From assembly GCF_964204645.1 (NCBI RefSeq), contig NC_134029.1:16760450-16820449 (forward strand): a DNA stretch of 60,000 nucleotides. Direction: 5' to 3'. The first letter of the stretch is position 1. Every line of letters starts with the position of its first letter. The notes under the pieces are model-generated. The model ran no database searches. It saw only the letters and a list, made by a program, of their open reading frames with translations, and was not told the DNA's origin. The position numbers were made by a program, and so were the translations under genes. This stretch comes from Tubulanus polymorphus. Taxonomy: Eukaryota > Nemertea > Palaeonemertea > Tubulaniformes > Tubulanidae. Below are positions 1 to 11,535 of this stretch, piece after piece.

Positions 1-543
1 CCGTGTTTTTCAGAGATTCATAAAACAAAAACTAAAAGAGATATCATCATCAAATTTGTTTTATTTTGTTTATCTGGTCTTGCTTTTTCATGCAAAATAA
101 GCGACATTTCTTCTAAAAGTGATAAAATCTGCAGCAATCACTTGTGCAGAGGGGGTATTTTGCATAAAATATGCCCATTCATGCGTGTTCAGCCCCCATT
201 TCAATAGATGACGTCACTAACACACTGCATTGAACGACTGATTATAGTTTCTTTTAGTAGTAAAGGCATTAAACTAACTGGTGTTGTGCGATGAATTGGC
301 CATCTATCGTTAAACTTAAGAAACAAGTCAACCGTACCAGTACGGTTTGGCAGGCAAATAATGGGAGATATCGAACGTACCAGTACATTTTTGGCAGGCA
401 ATGAGTTAAGCATTAATCCAAAACAATAACAGCTGTCCATTCATAATTGTGGTCACCAATTAACCTAATCAGTACTACCTGGGGACTATTAAAGACAGCT
501 AGCCATTGAATGACCATGAGTTATGTACATATGGTATAGGCCT
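1..543. other. Non-coding flank
   Basis: No convincing coding sequence, RNA gene or bounded element is visible. Short open frames here have no recognisable domains and look like chance. Confidence 0.6.
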
Positions 544-812
544 ATGATGAACACCTAGATACTGGAAACAATGAGTCTACTAGCAAATTTTGACTGTCTA
601 GACATTCTGGGATAGGACTGCTGTTCACTATAGAGAGGTAAAATGCACATTTGGTACCAGAAAAAGTGTTCACTATTCACTATAGAGAGGTGTTCACTAA
701 ATGGAGGTTCTGTTTAATTGAAATTAGGGAAAATTTGGTTCCGGGGAAAACATGTTCATGAAGGGAGGTGTTCACTAGATAGAGGTGTTCACTAAGTGGG
801 GTTTTACTGTAT
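544..812 (+). repeat. Dispersed repeat, copy 1 (GTTCACTATAGAGAGG family)
   Basis: This 270-bp unit begins ATGATGAACACCTAGATACTG and ends GGTTTTACTGTA. It recurs as a direct copy at 978-1,219. Internally it carries several short copies of GTTCACTA(T/A)A(G/T)AG. The TTTACTGTA end recalls the CAGTA-type termini of some DNA-transposon MITEs, but no clean target duplication is seen. Confidence 0.7.
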
Positions 813-977
813 AATACTAACTAAACTCTGTATATGTGTATAAATGTGAACTGCAACTTTGTTTTCAGAATTTTCGTCCAGCTTCCGATGACTTCCTTAA
901 CGGTTGCTCGTCTTGATGGCTGATCCGTAGTCGAGGTACATGTGTTGTTTATCAATGATTTCGATTCGCTATTTAAT

Positions 978-1219
978 ATGATGAACACCTAGATACTGAC
1001 TATCTAGACAGTCTGGGATGGGACCACTGTTCACTATAGAGAGTTAAAATGCTCATTTGGTACCAGAAAAAGTGTTCACTGTTCACTATAGAGGTGTTCA
1101 CTAAATGGAGGTTCTGTTTAATTGAAAATGAGTAGGGAAAATTTGGTTCCGGGCAAAAAGTGTTCACTAAGGGAGGTGTTCACTAAATAGAGGTGTTCAC
1201 TAAGGGAGGTTTTACTGTA
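978..1219 (+). repeat. Dispersed repeat, copy 2 (GTTCACTATAGAGAGG family)
   Basis: Second direct copy of the unit at 544-812, separated from it by 165 bp, with small indels. Same start and same GGTTTTACTGTAC end. Confidence 0.7.
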
Positions 1220-2469
1220 CTGTCGAAACCATGATAGACTAGTAGCGATTTCGATTAGAATCTAATCATAAAAGCCTAATATAGATAATTAATGCAATAT
1301 CCAAAAATTCAGCTGTATTTCATGAATGCGATGAAGAATTCCTCAAACAGTCGTATCAGAACTAAAATAAGGATTGGTCAAAATCGAATTAAGAATTCCC
1401 AAATTGCATAACAGCTATAAACGCATGTTTAGCCCGTGCCAAATTAGGCCCACAACAACTCTTCGCACAGGTGCCAAATGGTTTAGGCCTGAGCCAAATT
1501 TTAGCACTGATCAAATTTTCGGAAGTGAAACACTTCGCTCTGTTAAAGCATTGTGTGATCGCCGCTCTCTAATTACACATGGCCAAATCGTCTCTGCGTC
1601 ATCGCAGCTTATAGGTGGGTCTACTAGTCATTTTCAACAACATGCAACATTCACTAGATAAGGTTACCTGCTACCCTGGCCAACTTAACAGGTACCCACA
1701 AATAAGTGAACAACAATTCTCGGTGCTTTAAACTTACTAATTTTTTCTCATTGAGAACTTCCTCTAAGAGACTTGGTCGTAGACTGTTTAATAAAGCCCC
1801 AGCGTGTCCAGGTTCTGGTGCATTTCCTCCTGAACTGCATGGTAAAACTACTTTATCGGATACTGGAACAGAACCGACTGCAGCGGGAGTGGATTTCTGT
1901 AGCTACAAAGATATCAAAAACAAAATGAGGGCGAAACTCTAAAACAAGCATCACGAATAGATACCATCTGGTAAAAGCCACAGTACACACTATTCAGAAA
2001 GCACACAACAAGTAAAAACTACGCATGATTTCCTAATATGTTGCATTAAGTAGCATTTACCCTTCTATCAAATAACCATATCAGGTCAATTGGCCCGGCC
2101 CCCCATTTCAAAAGTAACATTAGGTAAAGCAGTTGGCGGGATAATAGTACAGATCAATTATTTACCCGCTTGGCCAAAGGCCAACTCTCTACCGGTAATC
2201 AATAATTATCCAGTATGGCTTTCAAATAAACGCATTTGTTTCGCGATATCATTTTTTTTAACTTCGCCAACATTGCTTTCATTCTCTTATAACTAGTTTA
2301 TGAGGTTTTGTTATTGTCCGTCAACCTACAGGTAAGAATATTGCACTGGTTTAGTGGATGAATGTTGAGAATTTTCTATCAATTTAGCCACTTGGCAGGA
2401 TGGCAGGAATCGAAAGCGCAGCATCTTGACTATGAACTTGGCCATTAATATTGTTCCTGAAAATGCCCA
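1220..2469. other. Non-coding stretch
   Basis: No supported gene. The frames at 1,374-1,661 and 1,706-1,942 have no low-complexity pattern or domain I recognise and no splice context that would make them exons. Confidence 0.55.
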
Positions 2470-2775
2470 AGACTAATTGGCAGGGGCAAGCAAGACCCAT
2501 AGCCTTACAGCATGGGCAAAAGACCCATATATGATACAATACTAAATGGCACAAGCAAAAAGACCCTTAGCCAAATGGCATAGGGCAAGAAAGACCCACA
2601 AGGTAAGGAATTTAGTTTATACCTCCACCGAGAACCTAGTGCCAGTGGTTTTCCTATCGATATAGCGAGAATAAGGAATTTGGGATAAACAATCACTGAG
2701 AACCTATCAGTGGTCTACCTATCGCTATCGCAAGAGTATAGAATCTAGTATATACCCTCACTGAGAACCTAGACA
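2470..2775. repeat. Short local repeats (GACCCATAG and ACTGAGAACCTA units)
   Basis: The first half carries repeated AAGACCCAYA/GGCA words. The second half has three spaced copies of (A)CTGAGAACCTA, each followed by CAGTGG..CTATCGCTATCGC-like sequence. A related copy lies at 5,560-5,600 (CACTGAGAACCTTAGTGTCAGTGG..TATCGCTATCGCGACC). This is probably a dispersed repeat family with a short internal tandem. Confidence 0.5.
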
Positions 2776-3930
2776 GGTAGGTCAGGTCAGTCAAAGGTTA
2801 CAATGAGGGCTCAATGGCTGCTTTGCGAGAGGACATAGAGACCCCTTTAAAGCATGAGTGGATAAAACAAATATGTTCTTAATTAGCTAGAAATATTCAG
2901 CTGCTCATTGATTTCAAGATTTACATGGGGGCTCCAATTCCCAAGCATCAAAACCTGAGTGAATGCGCTTTATAAGTAGAAACTGAAGTGGATTTCTTAT
3001 AAGTCACGGATACTGCTGGCAATTGTGCCAAGCCAGATGAGAAAGGGAATGACGAATATTCAATAGTGGTTCTTAAATCTATTTAAACATCATCAATTGT
3101 GGGTTCACATATCTTAGAACAGTGCAGGGAATTACAGAGCTTTACTATTTAAATCACAGCAATTGCTGCGCTCCCAGGATAGCAGTTCCAGGTAATGACG
3201 CACTTGGTTACAGGGCAAACTTGCCGAACTGAGCGATTTTTCTCTCTCAATATTTTATTGCAATGAAAAATAGAAGATTTATAGCTCGCGTTGCCTTCAG
3301 GTAACATCGTTCTTTATCCTGTTCGCTAGGATTGACGGCTTAACATGCGTTATCATACCTTCTGAGTGAACAAAACAAAATTCCAAAATTTTATCAGTGT
3401 GCGATAAAATATCTTGAGTGAATGGAATAGATTCCTGCACATGCTGGTTATACCTAGCTCGCACTTTCTTCAATATTTTGCAGGGGGTAAAATAAGCAAT
3501 TGCCGTATGCTTCATCCTTAGTTAAAATTTGGAATTGGATTTGGTGTTTTTTTTTTGTAAAGAAAATAAAATAAAATCGAATTGGATTGGATTCAATGTT
3601 TTTTTCTGAATAAAATTGATTTAAATTGGATTTTATGTTTTTGCTGATTTTAATCTACTTGAATTTGCTATTAAATACTTGGCTTATCAGCAAATCATCA
3701 ACATTAAAAAATTCATTTTACCCAAGCCTTAGACAACTATCAAAGATTGTCTTCTTTGCAAAAAAACATGTTCAAAGAAAGAGTTTCTGAAAAAAGATAG
3801 AAACTCTAATAATAAATAACTCTAATAACAAAGAGTTTTCTGCCAAAGGAGCCGAATCCGTAAAAGCATGAACTTGATTTTGGAAAAAATCATAGGAAAA
3901 AATCATAGGCGAGAATGAGAGAAAACAAAC
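2776..3930. other. Non-coding stretch
   Basis: No gene recognised. It contains A/T-rich tracts around 3,540-3,680 and may be the intron downstream (on the minus strand) of the putative exon at 3,931-4,295. Confidence 0.5.
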
Positions 3931-4295
3931 CTCAGTAATTGGAGTTCTACATCTTTCTTCTAAACGTTTTTTAAGCATTTCCTTCTGTAATTTACTCTGG
4001 TGTTGGCGACAAACCCATGAACGAGATGTACGGGTTTTATATGTTATCTCCTTGCATCCGTCAACTGAACATTTCTGCATGCGTAATTTACGGCCAGCAG
4101 GTGAAGATTTCTCCGTCGACGACGTCACCTCCTTGTCGCTGATCGGTCGAATGTAAGTCATCGAGTCCTTCATATCCTGACCCTCGTTCATGTGAATTTC
4201 TCTGAGTGCTCCCTGGTGGTGAAGGCTTTCGTCAAAAAAGTCTTGTATATTCACCATCTCCATAACAATGTTAAAACTTCGAATCTTCGGATAAA
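3931..4295 (-). CDS. Putative host exon with a Cys/His zinc-binding motif
   Basis: On the minus strand an open stretch encodes a serine/charge-rich segment followed by KCSVDGCKEI..SWVCRQHQSKLQKEM, i.e. a C-x4-C ... C-x2-H pattern that could bind zinc, and then a basic helix. It ends at a plausible splice donor (ACTGAG|GTTTGT at 3,930/3,931). A further acidic open stretch upstream on the same strand (4,304-4,504, with PCQYC and DFLSKEDFQEEEE) may belong to the same gene, but the frame does not join directly. I do not recognise the family. The composition looks more gene-like than the rest of this flank. It could also be a chance frame. Confidence 0.35.
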
Positions 4296-4504
4296 AATGT
4301 CTTCTACGCAAGTAGTAATTCTGGTTTTAAAGGTGAAACAATTTCTTCTTCTTCCTGGAAATCCTCCTTTGATAAAAAATCAAATAAAAAATCAACATCT
4401 GAAATGCAGTATTGACAAGGATTGTTGATCGAACTAGGGCTAGGGGGTACATGCCCATGTGGCGAAATGTTTGGCAATCTGATGATGATTTCTATATTCA
4501 ACAC

Positions 4505-5119
4505 GCTCGGATGAATATATTTCGAAAAGAATGAATTTGAAACTCAAAATAATCTTAGGTCAAGGAAACATTTTGGGTATTTTTCATTCCTAGAGCGGGA
4601 TATTAATTATGTAAACTTTCAAACACTGCATGTTAACTTGAAACTCACCACAATCATGAAATGTCATTTGCAATTGATCGCAGTTACAACTATGCATAGG
4701 TACTTGATTGCATTAACTGACTGAGGTAAAGGGATAAAGAGAACGCAATAGCCCTCTGGCTTTGCCCTAAGTGGGCTGAAATATGTAGGAAAACTTACTG
4801 TATCATAAATAACTTTAATAATCAGAGAGCAACTGGGGCATTGAGCAATGTCTTCACCGTTCTGTAAATCTTCCTAAAAATAAATGTTTCAAACACATCA
4901 ATTAGTTGACAACGCTTATATCATAAATAAACAATACAGCCTCAACGTGAGATAAAGTTATATTCAGTATTTTGCATAATAGATTGATACAAAGATATGA
5001 AATTACAATATGATACGAAACAGTATGAAAATCTAATTATTAGATTAAATATTAAATAGGAATTAGACCACTGGGCTCACTCAAAACCACCCGTAAGTTT
5101 TCACTAGATATAGCCTTAC
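4505..5119. other. Non-coding; contains a fragment of the AGCCCACTTGGG repeat family
   Basis: No gene seen. Minus-strand sequence at about 4,735-4,790 (GCCCACTTAGGG...GGGCTATTGCGTTC) matches the start of the element at 57,761, so this is a remnant of the same repeat family. Confidence 0.5.
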
Positions 5120-5230
5120 CTTACCCTAACCCTATCCCTAGGGGTAAAAACGGACCCTAAACCTCCCCTAACCCTAACCCTCTAGACCCTCTAAACCCTA
5201 ACCCTATCGAAACCCTAACCCTCTAACCCC
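5120..5230. repeat. Degenerate interstitial telomeric (CCCTAA)n tract
   Basis: The stretch is made of imperfect CCCTAA repeats with CCCTCTAA, CCCTATC and CCCTAAACC variants. CCCTAA/TTAGGG is the telomere repeat of most animals. Degeneracy and position inside repeat-rich DNA indicate an old interstitial tract rather than a chromosome end. Confidence 0.85.
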
Positions 5231-6205
5231 ATTATAATGATTTTATTGTTATATTTTATTAGTATATCTTATCATATACGTCATTGGCAAAATAGCGTTT
5301 ACTAAAATAATGCCACATTATTGGCAAAATATCCACTTCCTTTGTAATCCAGTAAATTGCGTCAATCACGAGAGGTGCGGATCTGCACTTTTACCCAGGC
5401 TTTTTGTCACCAGGCCCTCATGAACTTAAGAACTCAGGAAGTTATGAACTCAGAACTCATGATGAACTCAAGATGTTGTCTAAGGGCTTCCATAGTTTTG
5501 TCTTGTGTGTGGTGTCGTACGGTGTGTTAGTCTAGTACCTAGCTGTCGTTCAGGGAACCGATCACTGAGAACCTTAGTGTCAGTGGTATATCGCTATCGC
5601 GACCCCTGACACTAAGTCGCGGAAGTCTAATTATATCATCACTACTCAGCTCACATTCATTCAACCGATTTCAAAAAATAAACCATCATTACAAACCTCT
5701 CATCTTTCTTGTTCTTACTGTTGTGTTTATTTAGCCATTTCGTCATCGTATTTTGTGTATGAAACAATTTTTCATGACTTGTCAAATATCCACGGTGGCG
5801 CAGATCGGTATCTATTGTTGTGTTGCTAAGATATTGATTTTTTCATGAGGGCAAGTCTCGCAAGAAACCATTTTTTAGTAAAGCAAAAGCGGTACTGAAA
5901 TATTTCTAGAAGCAATTTTTAGCTACTTGAACTTCAAATATATTCTTGGGAGCGTAAATGATGAAAAGATAACGACATAAGGTCAGTGTAGGTAGTTTAT
6001 TTATTGAAATCGGATGAGTAGTTGCCGAGTACTGATCAGAGGTTCAAGTGCCGACTGAGCGCCAGTCGGCAATTCCAAAATAAAGGTCCAATGGCCCTGT
6101 GGCTCACCATTAAATCATTGAGTGCATATATTGTCAAAAATATTATACTAAATATAGCTGCAAAGCAGCGATAACGGGTTTTTTGCTGTCTTAGAATCCT
6201 GTTCA
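5231..6205. other. Non-coding stretch with dispersed-repeat fragments
   Basis: No gene recognised. Positions 5,525-5,600 carry the GTTAGTCTAGTACCTAGC word also seen at 8,465 and 56,945, and the ACTGAGAACCT repeat. Confidence 0.5.
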
Positions 6206-6460
6206 TCGGTGGATTTCGACAAAGCATTTGATAAGGCACAACATCAGCCATTACTAACTAAACAGGCTATTAGGAAACAGTATCAATGCAAGGTCGCCCA
6301 AATGGCTCAGCAGTTATCTCTGAACGAAAACTTATAGCCAAAATCAACGGAACGCCTCATCTTGGAATAAGTCGGTCTAACTAGTGGAGTCACGCTAGGT
6401 AGTATCCTAAGTCGTCTACTGTTTAATGTCCTGACAAATGACATACACAGTAATCCAAAA
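6206..6460 (+). pseudogene. Fragment of a non-LTR retrotransposon reverse transcriptase
   Basis: Translation gives SVDFDKAFDKAQHQPLL, matching the catalytic-A region of non-LTR reverse transcriptases (VDFxKAFDxVxHxxLL). About 55 codons later comes SGVTLGSILSRLLFNVLTND, matching the next conserved block (SGVPQGSxLGPLLFxxxxND). There are in-frame stops between the blocks, and the second catalytic Asp pair (xxDD) is not reached. It is a dead, 5'- and 3'-truncated copy; CR1/L2/Jockey-type is the likely group. Confidence 0.75.
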
Positions 6461-7021
6461 TATACCGCAAATCAATTTTGACAAAGTATTGATGCGAATG
6501 ACCTATTTAGTTCATCGACCATGTACCGAACACTATTATTGTGCCCCAGCATTTGGGGGTCATTCTACTTGAACCCCAACATTCAATATGTCCACCAGAT
6601 TCTGGTGATGATAAAGTCATTTTAATTTTTCTGCCAACTTCATTTCTTCTTTCATATTCATCTAACATTAAACATCATTAAGTATGCGTCCCCTTATTGA
6701 AATTAGGAAGACCATAACTAGACCATATTTAAAATGTCGTGATTTTTATGTAGACTTTTTGCGATATTGTCTCAATAAATTGCCATACGTATCACGACAT
6801 TTTAGCTAAAGGAGTGATAATTATGTCGACGGTACGCCGTTATGTTGAGATACAGACGTCGACATTGGTGAAAGGCGTGATCCGTATAACGATTTATCGT
6901 GATATTAACACGATATATCGACTTAATTATGTCGATAAATCGCGATATATCACGTTTGTTCGACATAATTTCGTCGTGATAAAAGGTTGCGACGGTTTTG
7001 TACGGGTCCCATATATACCGA
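6461..7021. other. Non-coding; TATCG/GTCGA-rich lead-in to a foldback element
   Basis: No gene. From about 6,830 the sequence is dominated by short GTCGACAT/TATCGCGATA words that continue into the element at 7,022-7,615. The long frame over this region is an artefact of that repeat. Confidence 0.5.
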
Positions 7022-7615
7022 AGTACGGAAGCGATAAAGGGCCTCGAGTTGTCGCGTTCCAACTCGACAAAGTCGCCATATTTATGTCGACATATCGCAA
7101 TATATTGCTTCAAGTCGACATGAATATGTCGACATATTGTGACGTTTTGACGACATATTTCGTTTTCTCAACCATTTTCCTCGCAACAATTCGACATATT
7201 CATGACGACTTGAAACTCAGTTGCCATATAACTGGCGTCCTCATCTTACATTGCGACGTGTCTTCAAATGACGGCTTGTCCCTTGGAAAATGGGCGAAAA
7301 AGTACGGAAGCGATAAAGGGCCTCGAGATGTCGCGACGACATATTTCGTTTTCTCGACCATTTTCCTCGCGACAAGTCGACATATTCATGATGACTTGAA
7401 ACTCAGTCGTCATATTACTGGCGTCCTCATCTTACATTTAGACATGTCTTCAAACGGCTTGTCCCGTGGAAAATGAGCAAAAAAGCGAAATTTGTCGTGA
7501 AAATGTCACGATATGTTGACATATTCATGTCGACTTGACGCGATATATCGACATAAATATTGCGACTTGTCGAGTTTGAACGCGACAACTCGAGGCCCTT
7601 TATCGCTTCCGTACT
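7022..7615. repeat. Foldback element with long inverted ends
   Basis: The left end (AGTACGGAAGCGATAAAGGG CCTCGAG...) at 7,022 is mirrored by the right end finishing ...CGCTTCCGTACT at 7,615. The inverted similarity extends about 120 bp inward with a few changes. The left end word recurs inside at about 7,300. Two direct internal repeats begin at 7,151 and 7,337 (CGACATATTTCGTTTTCTC...). It is probably a non-autonomous DNA element. I see no transposase. Confidence 0.7.
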
Positions 7616-7702
7616 ATATCAGATTAATCGACTTCAAAATGGGCGAAAGCATAAGTCTTTATTACGTTATTAATTGGCCTAATTATTCAAAAGCTGATAA
7701 AG

Positions 7703-7928
7703 TGGGCGACAAAACCAAAAAAATTAATTGTCGCGGGCGATAAAACCAAAATAATTAATTTTCGCGGGCGATAAAACCAAAATAATCAATTGTCGCTGGC
7801 GATAAAACCAAAATATTGAATTGTCGCTGGCCATAAAACCAAAATATTGAATTGTCGCGGGCGACAAAACCAAACTAATGAATTGTCGCGGGCGATAAAA
7901 CCAAAATAATGAATTGTCGCGGGCGACA
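7703..7928. repeat. 31-bp minisatellite, about 7 copies
   Basis: Seven head-to-tail copies of a unit close to GGGCGATAAAACCAAAATAATGAATTGTCGC. The copies differ at a few positions (GGGCGAC/GGCGAT, AATTAATT/ATTGAATT). Open frames across it are repeat artefacts. Confidence 0.9.
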
Positions 7929-8180
7929 TTACTTAGTGCTAAAAAGCAGGGTTTTTGCGTGTTTTTCAAGAATAAGTCCCCTAAAACTAATTCGATCACT
8001 ATGAAATTTTTGTGGGCTCGAGAACTCATTGAGCCAAACCATGACACCAAAAATCAACACTATTGGTTCAACAGCCAATGTTTGTGCCTTGTTGACACAC
8101 CGGTACTCTATTCATTTTCAATGAAAACTGCTCCATCAGACCGTTTGCATAGGCAAACCTACGGTTCGCCAATAATGACT

Positions 8181-8336
8181 AGGGGTCATTCATTTATTAC
8201 GTACGCATTAGGGGAGGGGGTCAGTGCAATTGCGTACTGTAATGCTTAATGTATATGATAAAATGGCCGATTTTGCGTACAAAGGGGGGTTGAAAAATTC
8301 AAATTTTATGCGTAAGTAATAAATGAATGATCCCCT
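8181..8336. repeat. MITE-like element with 28-bp terminal inverted repeats
   Basis: The left end AGGGGTCATTCATTTATTAC at 8,181 is mirrored by the right end GTAATAAATGAATGATCCCCT at 8,336. The body is 156 bp and non-coding. No unambiguous target duplication is seen. This is a typical small non-autonomous DNA element. Confidence 0.8.
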
Positions 8337-9439
8337 ACGTGACTGGGTGGGTGGTTCACGCGAGCTCTTTAGTACACGCAGTATACGGAGTTCCATGAAC
8401 CAGCCATTCTCAGGACTGGATGAAGAAACCGGTGGTAAACAACAACTGGTATTCAGACTAACGGCGTGCTAGTCTAGTACCTAGCCGTTGTTCCCCAAAC
8501 AACGTCTAGGGCGAAAGTGCTCATATAAAGTTAATTTTCGAGGCTTTGAGGGTCTATTTCACCCCTTAAAACACCATCAACTTACCTCAAACTGACTGTT
8601 CTGTAATCAGATGGAAGTTAACTATTGTTTGTGCATAAATTTGTAATCCTAAGTAGCTTTTGACGATCGTAGTAACTCAAAACTTTTGCCTAGTCGCCTC
8701 AAATAAATTGCCCTTGGGCAAAGTGTGGTTTACCTTGAAAGCTAGAGGTTGTTTGGAGCAAGGGCATTGCTTGAAAATCTTTTTAATTCATCACTTCAAA
8801 GTTCTAGAAGTTTATACTGTATTTTATCTTTCTTAAAGAATTATTTTGTAGTCAAAAAGACCAAAGATAAACATTTGTTTATGGTCCAAAAATTTGTAGG
8901 GTAGGCGCGGCAGGGAAACTATTTTATAATTTCAAAAAAATATTTTTCACAATATGAAACAAGAAAATTAACTTTAATAAATTATTTGACGCCTGCCAAA
9001 AAATGTAGAATTTCTGGGATAAGCTAATGAGGAATTGCAAATTTGAAAATCGAAGTTTTAAGAAATTTGGGGAATTATGAGATTTGGCGATTGGGTAGAT
9101 GATACAGTCTTCGACTGGTCTAATTTAAAAAAAAATTGTCAACTTGTGACCGATTTCGATTCACTTTTGCCTCTAAGCTGGTCTGCAACTTCATTGCCTC
9201 CATGGTTGAAGAAAGAGCTCTTCTGATGTCTGCTGCTTCATCATGACTTCGAGCATATCGTGTAGCTAGCTGGCCCGGTCGACCGGGATCCCGGGGCCCG
9301 GTTTGGCTGTCACTCGATAGATATCCTAGACTTGAGTCTGGGTTGAAGTAGACATTGTCATTTAAATAACTTATTCATGTTATTCTGTATGAATTACCCG
9401 TGTGTCTTGTATTTTGTATTTTCTTAGTTTAAAATTTGT
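8337..9439. other. Non-coding stretch
   Basis: No gene seen. It contains the dispersed word TAGTCTAGTACCTAGCCGTTG...CTAGGGCGAAAGTGCTCATATAA at 8,470, repeated at 56,950-57,020. It also holds a compact GC palindrome cluster at 9,272-9,302 (CCCGGTCGACCGGGATCCCGGGGCCC). Confidence 0.5.
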
Positions 9440-9513
9440 AACTTTATTGAATTTGGGAATTTTATCCCGGAATTTCAATGTAATAAGGATCAATAAAGTA
9501 TTGAATTGAATTG
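9440..9513 (+). repeat. Tail-like end of a retroposon
   Basis: The sequence GGATCAATAAAGTATTGAATTGAATTG resembles the short-repeat 3' tails of non-LTR elements. The same tail occurs reversed at 11,488-11,530, followed there by the complementary body sequence (CTTTATTGATCCTTGTCG), which supports a dispersed family. Confidence 0.5.
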
Positions 9514-11294
9514 TCACCTTATACACATGCCATCAGTGGATGCGGAGCCGTATATGACAGTTATGCTATTATAAATTGCTAATCTCATGAAACCTGCATA
9601 CCCCTAATATCGAACATATTTTCTAAAACATTTGAATATTGAAATTATATGTTTACACGTTTTTATATAGACCGCTTGTAGCCGCCGATGAAATTCACGC
9701 CGGCCCTACTCAGATCGTAGATAGCTTCGTCATTCCACTAGCATCCCCATGTCAGGGTCTGACTTTTATATCAGACTTCCAAATCGTGTATACATCCGCC
9801 ATTTAACCGAATAATCCGATTTACTTATCATTTCTATTTATGCCTGCCGCTCCTGATATAATCATACATCTTTTACTATTATAATACGTCTTCTCATGAT
9901 ATTCAATGCAATGTAACATTTCGACGTTCAAATATAGGTCATTATATAATCACAGGGAGCCATTCTACATCTTTATCAATAATATTTTGCCAAATAGCTT
10001 GTATGTGTACACATAAACCTGTGACGTTTTGCACATCGATTTACGGTTGTCGTTTGTAAAATGACGCTGAATGGTTAGCATTATTTAGGTTTCATAATGG
10101 TAACGTTTTAAAAGGCGTCAAAAAATATTCAAATAAAATTCATATGATGCCACATGTCAGAGGTGGCTGAATATTGATCTTCTGCTACCACAATCATTCA
10201 GCCTAATATCATACCAAACGTGCACGCGCCAAGCAGCGTTACAGCATCTCCATATAGTAGCTAATGTTTAGCACTCCCGTCGTGCGCAAGTGGAGGCCTT
10301 GTGTAGTGAACGTTCGCTTCACTTCAATCTCAATCAACGGGTATTAAAATGAAACAATACCTATGGCGATATGTGAAATAATTATATTCTCGCCAGCAAT
10401 GAGCATTTAAAATTCGCACCTAGTCCAATGAAACGTCCGCCATAAATAGCTTCCCCATAATTATCCCAAAAACAGCCAATCAGATTCGCTCGTAGAGATG
10501 ACGCCCCCCAATCGAGGTCATTGCAATTTTACATGCAAGAGCTAAGAATTTTCGCCAAAAACAGTTTTTCGTCGAATTTAAACACAGTTGACCATTTCAT
10601 CGACGGAAGTTCGTCATGTCTTCAATCGCATCGATTATACATCGTTTAACCAGAGAACCAATGAAAAAATGCTCACATAAAAAGACGTACTGTGATTTTA
10701 CATGAATTGGCTCAATGCCAACCTCATACTGCTGACAAAGGTAAACCAAAAATAGTTGAAGTGAAGCAACATAACAAATATGGCGGCTTTTCGTGTTGCA
10801 TGATGGGAGTGTAAATTACGGATTCGGACTTGAACTTGGACTGACGACATTGATGCCAATGCAGATATTATTCTTGTTTCAAATTCTTAAGGAAGAACAG
10901 ACCAAAATTTGCGTTTTATCACCAAAAAATTACATTTCGAGTAATTTTAGAGAGGCATATTGAATTTACATATTTTATTAATTTAGTCCGTATTGGAAAT
11001 CCCGATTGTGGTAATCAATTCAATTCAAATCAAATCAATAAATTCTCCGTTTCGCGATTTAAATCATCAAAAATATTATCATAAAACACGTTTTCAAAGT
11101 CAACAAGGTAACTTGAGTACAAGGGTTTGATTTGACACTAAAATCAGTTGTTGCATTGCAATTAACAGGAGTTAACCTCTATTATATGATACTTTAGCGT
11201 CAGACGACAACAGGTCACAGGTATTAATTAGGAACCCGTGTCGTGTGGGTGTCGTGCCAGTGTCAGTGAGAATCCACTTCCCAGCCCGTTTTAC
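9514..11294. other. Non-coding stretch, downstream side of the DPH3-like exon
   Basis: No second exon for the DPH3-like gene could be recognised on the minus strand here, nor any other gene. No repeats with clear ends were seen. Confidence 0.45.
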
Positions 11295-11402
11295 CTTAGT
11301 TATTTCAAATCTGTCTCCACAGGGACACGGGTAATAATAGGTGTCAGTGTCCTCATCAAATTCCATGTCCTCTATTTCAATCTCATCGTGATATATTGAC
11401 AT
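11295..11402 (-). CDS. DPH3: First exon of a DPH3-like diphthamide biosynthesis protein (partial)
   Basis: The exon encodes 36 residues from ATG to ...RFEITK. It contains the acidic start [18 protein letters not shown] and the first zinc-binding CPCGD pair of the CSL zinc finger typical of DPH3. In that family a second Cys pair (CPSCS) follows. DPH3 is a small electron-donor partner of DPH1/DPH2 in diphthamide synthesis on elongation factor 2, and also acts with Elongator. The exon stops in phase 0 at a good donor (AAG|GTAAAA at 11,295/11,294). Reading through gives unrelated residues and a stop, which supports splicing. The second half was not found within the window on the expected side, so it is either a far exon with an intron over 11 kb, a missed exon, or an orphan gene fragment. 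Confidence 0.8.
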
Positions 11403-11487
11403 AATCCGACGTCCCCGACTTAAATTCAGAATTAGCGTTATTCTCTAGTGTTAGATCCTGGGTACGATTTCCCGATGACGTCATGGA

Positions 11488-11535
11488 TCAATTTCAATTC
11501 AATTCATACTTTATTGATCCTTGTCGAAACATTAC
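11488..11535 (-). repeat. Retroposon tail, reversed copy
   Basis: CAATTTCAATTCAATTCATACTTTATTGATCCTTGTCG is the reverse complement of the tail family at 9,440-9,513. The body would extend to higher coordinates, into a purine-rich stretch at 11,580-11,640. Confidence 0.5.

Noticed and set aside
6814-7476. 220-codon open frame, plus strand
   Set aside because: It runs through GTCGACAT/TATCG repeats and the foldback arm; its residues repeat because the DNA repeats. No domain.
9272-9302. Vector polylinker contamination
   Set aside because: Clustered SalI/BamHI/SmaI/ApaI-like palindromes are suggestive, but flanks are ordinary host-like DNA and no known vector sequence is recognised.
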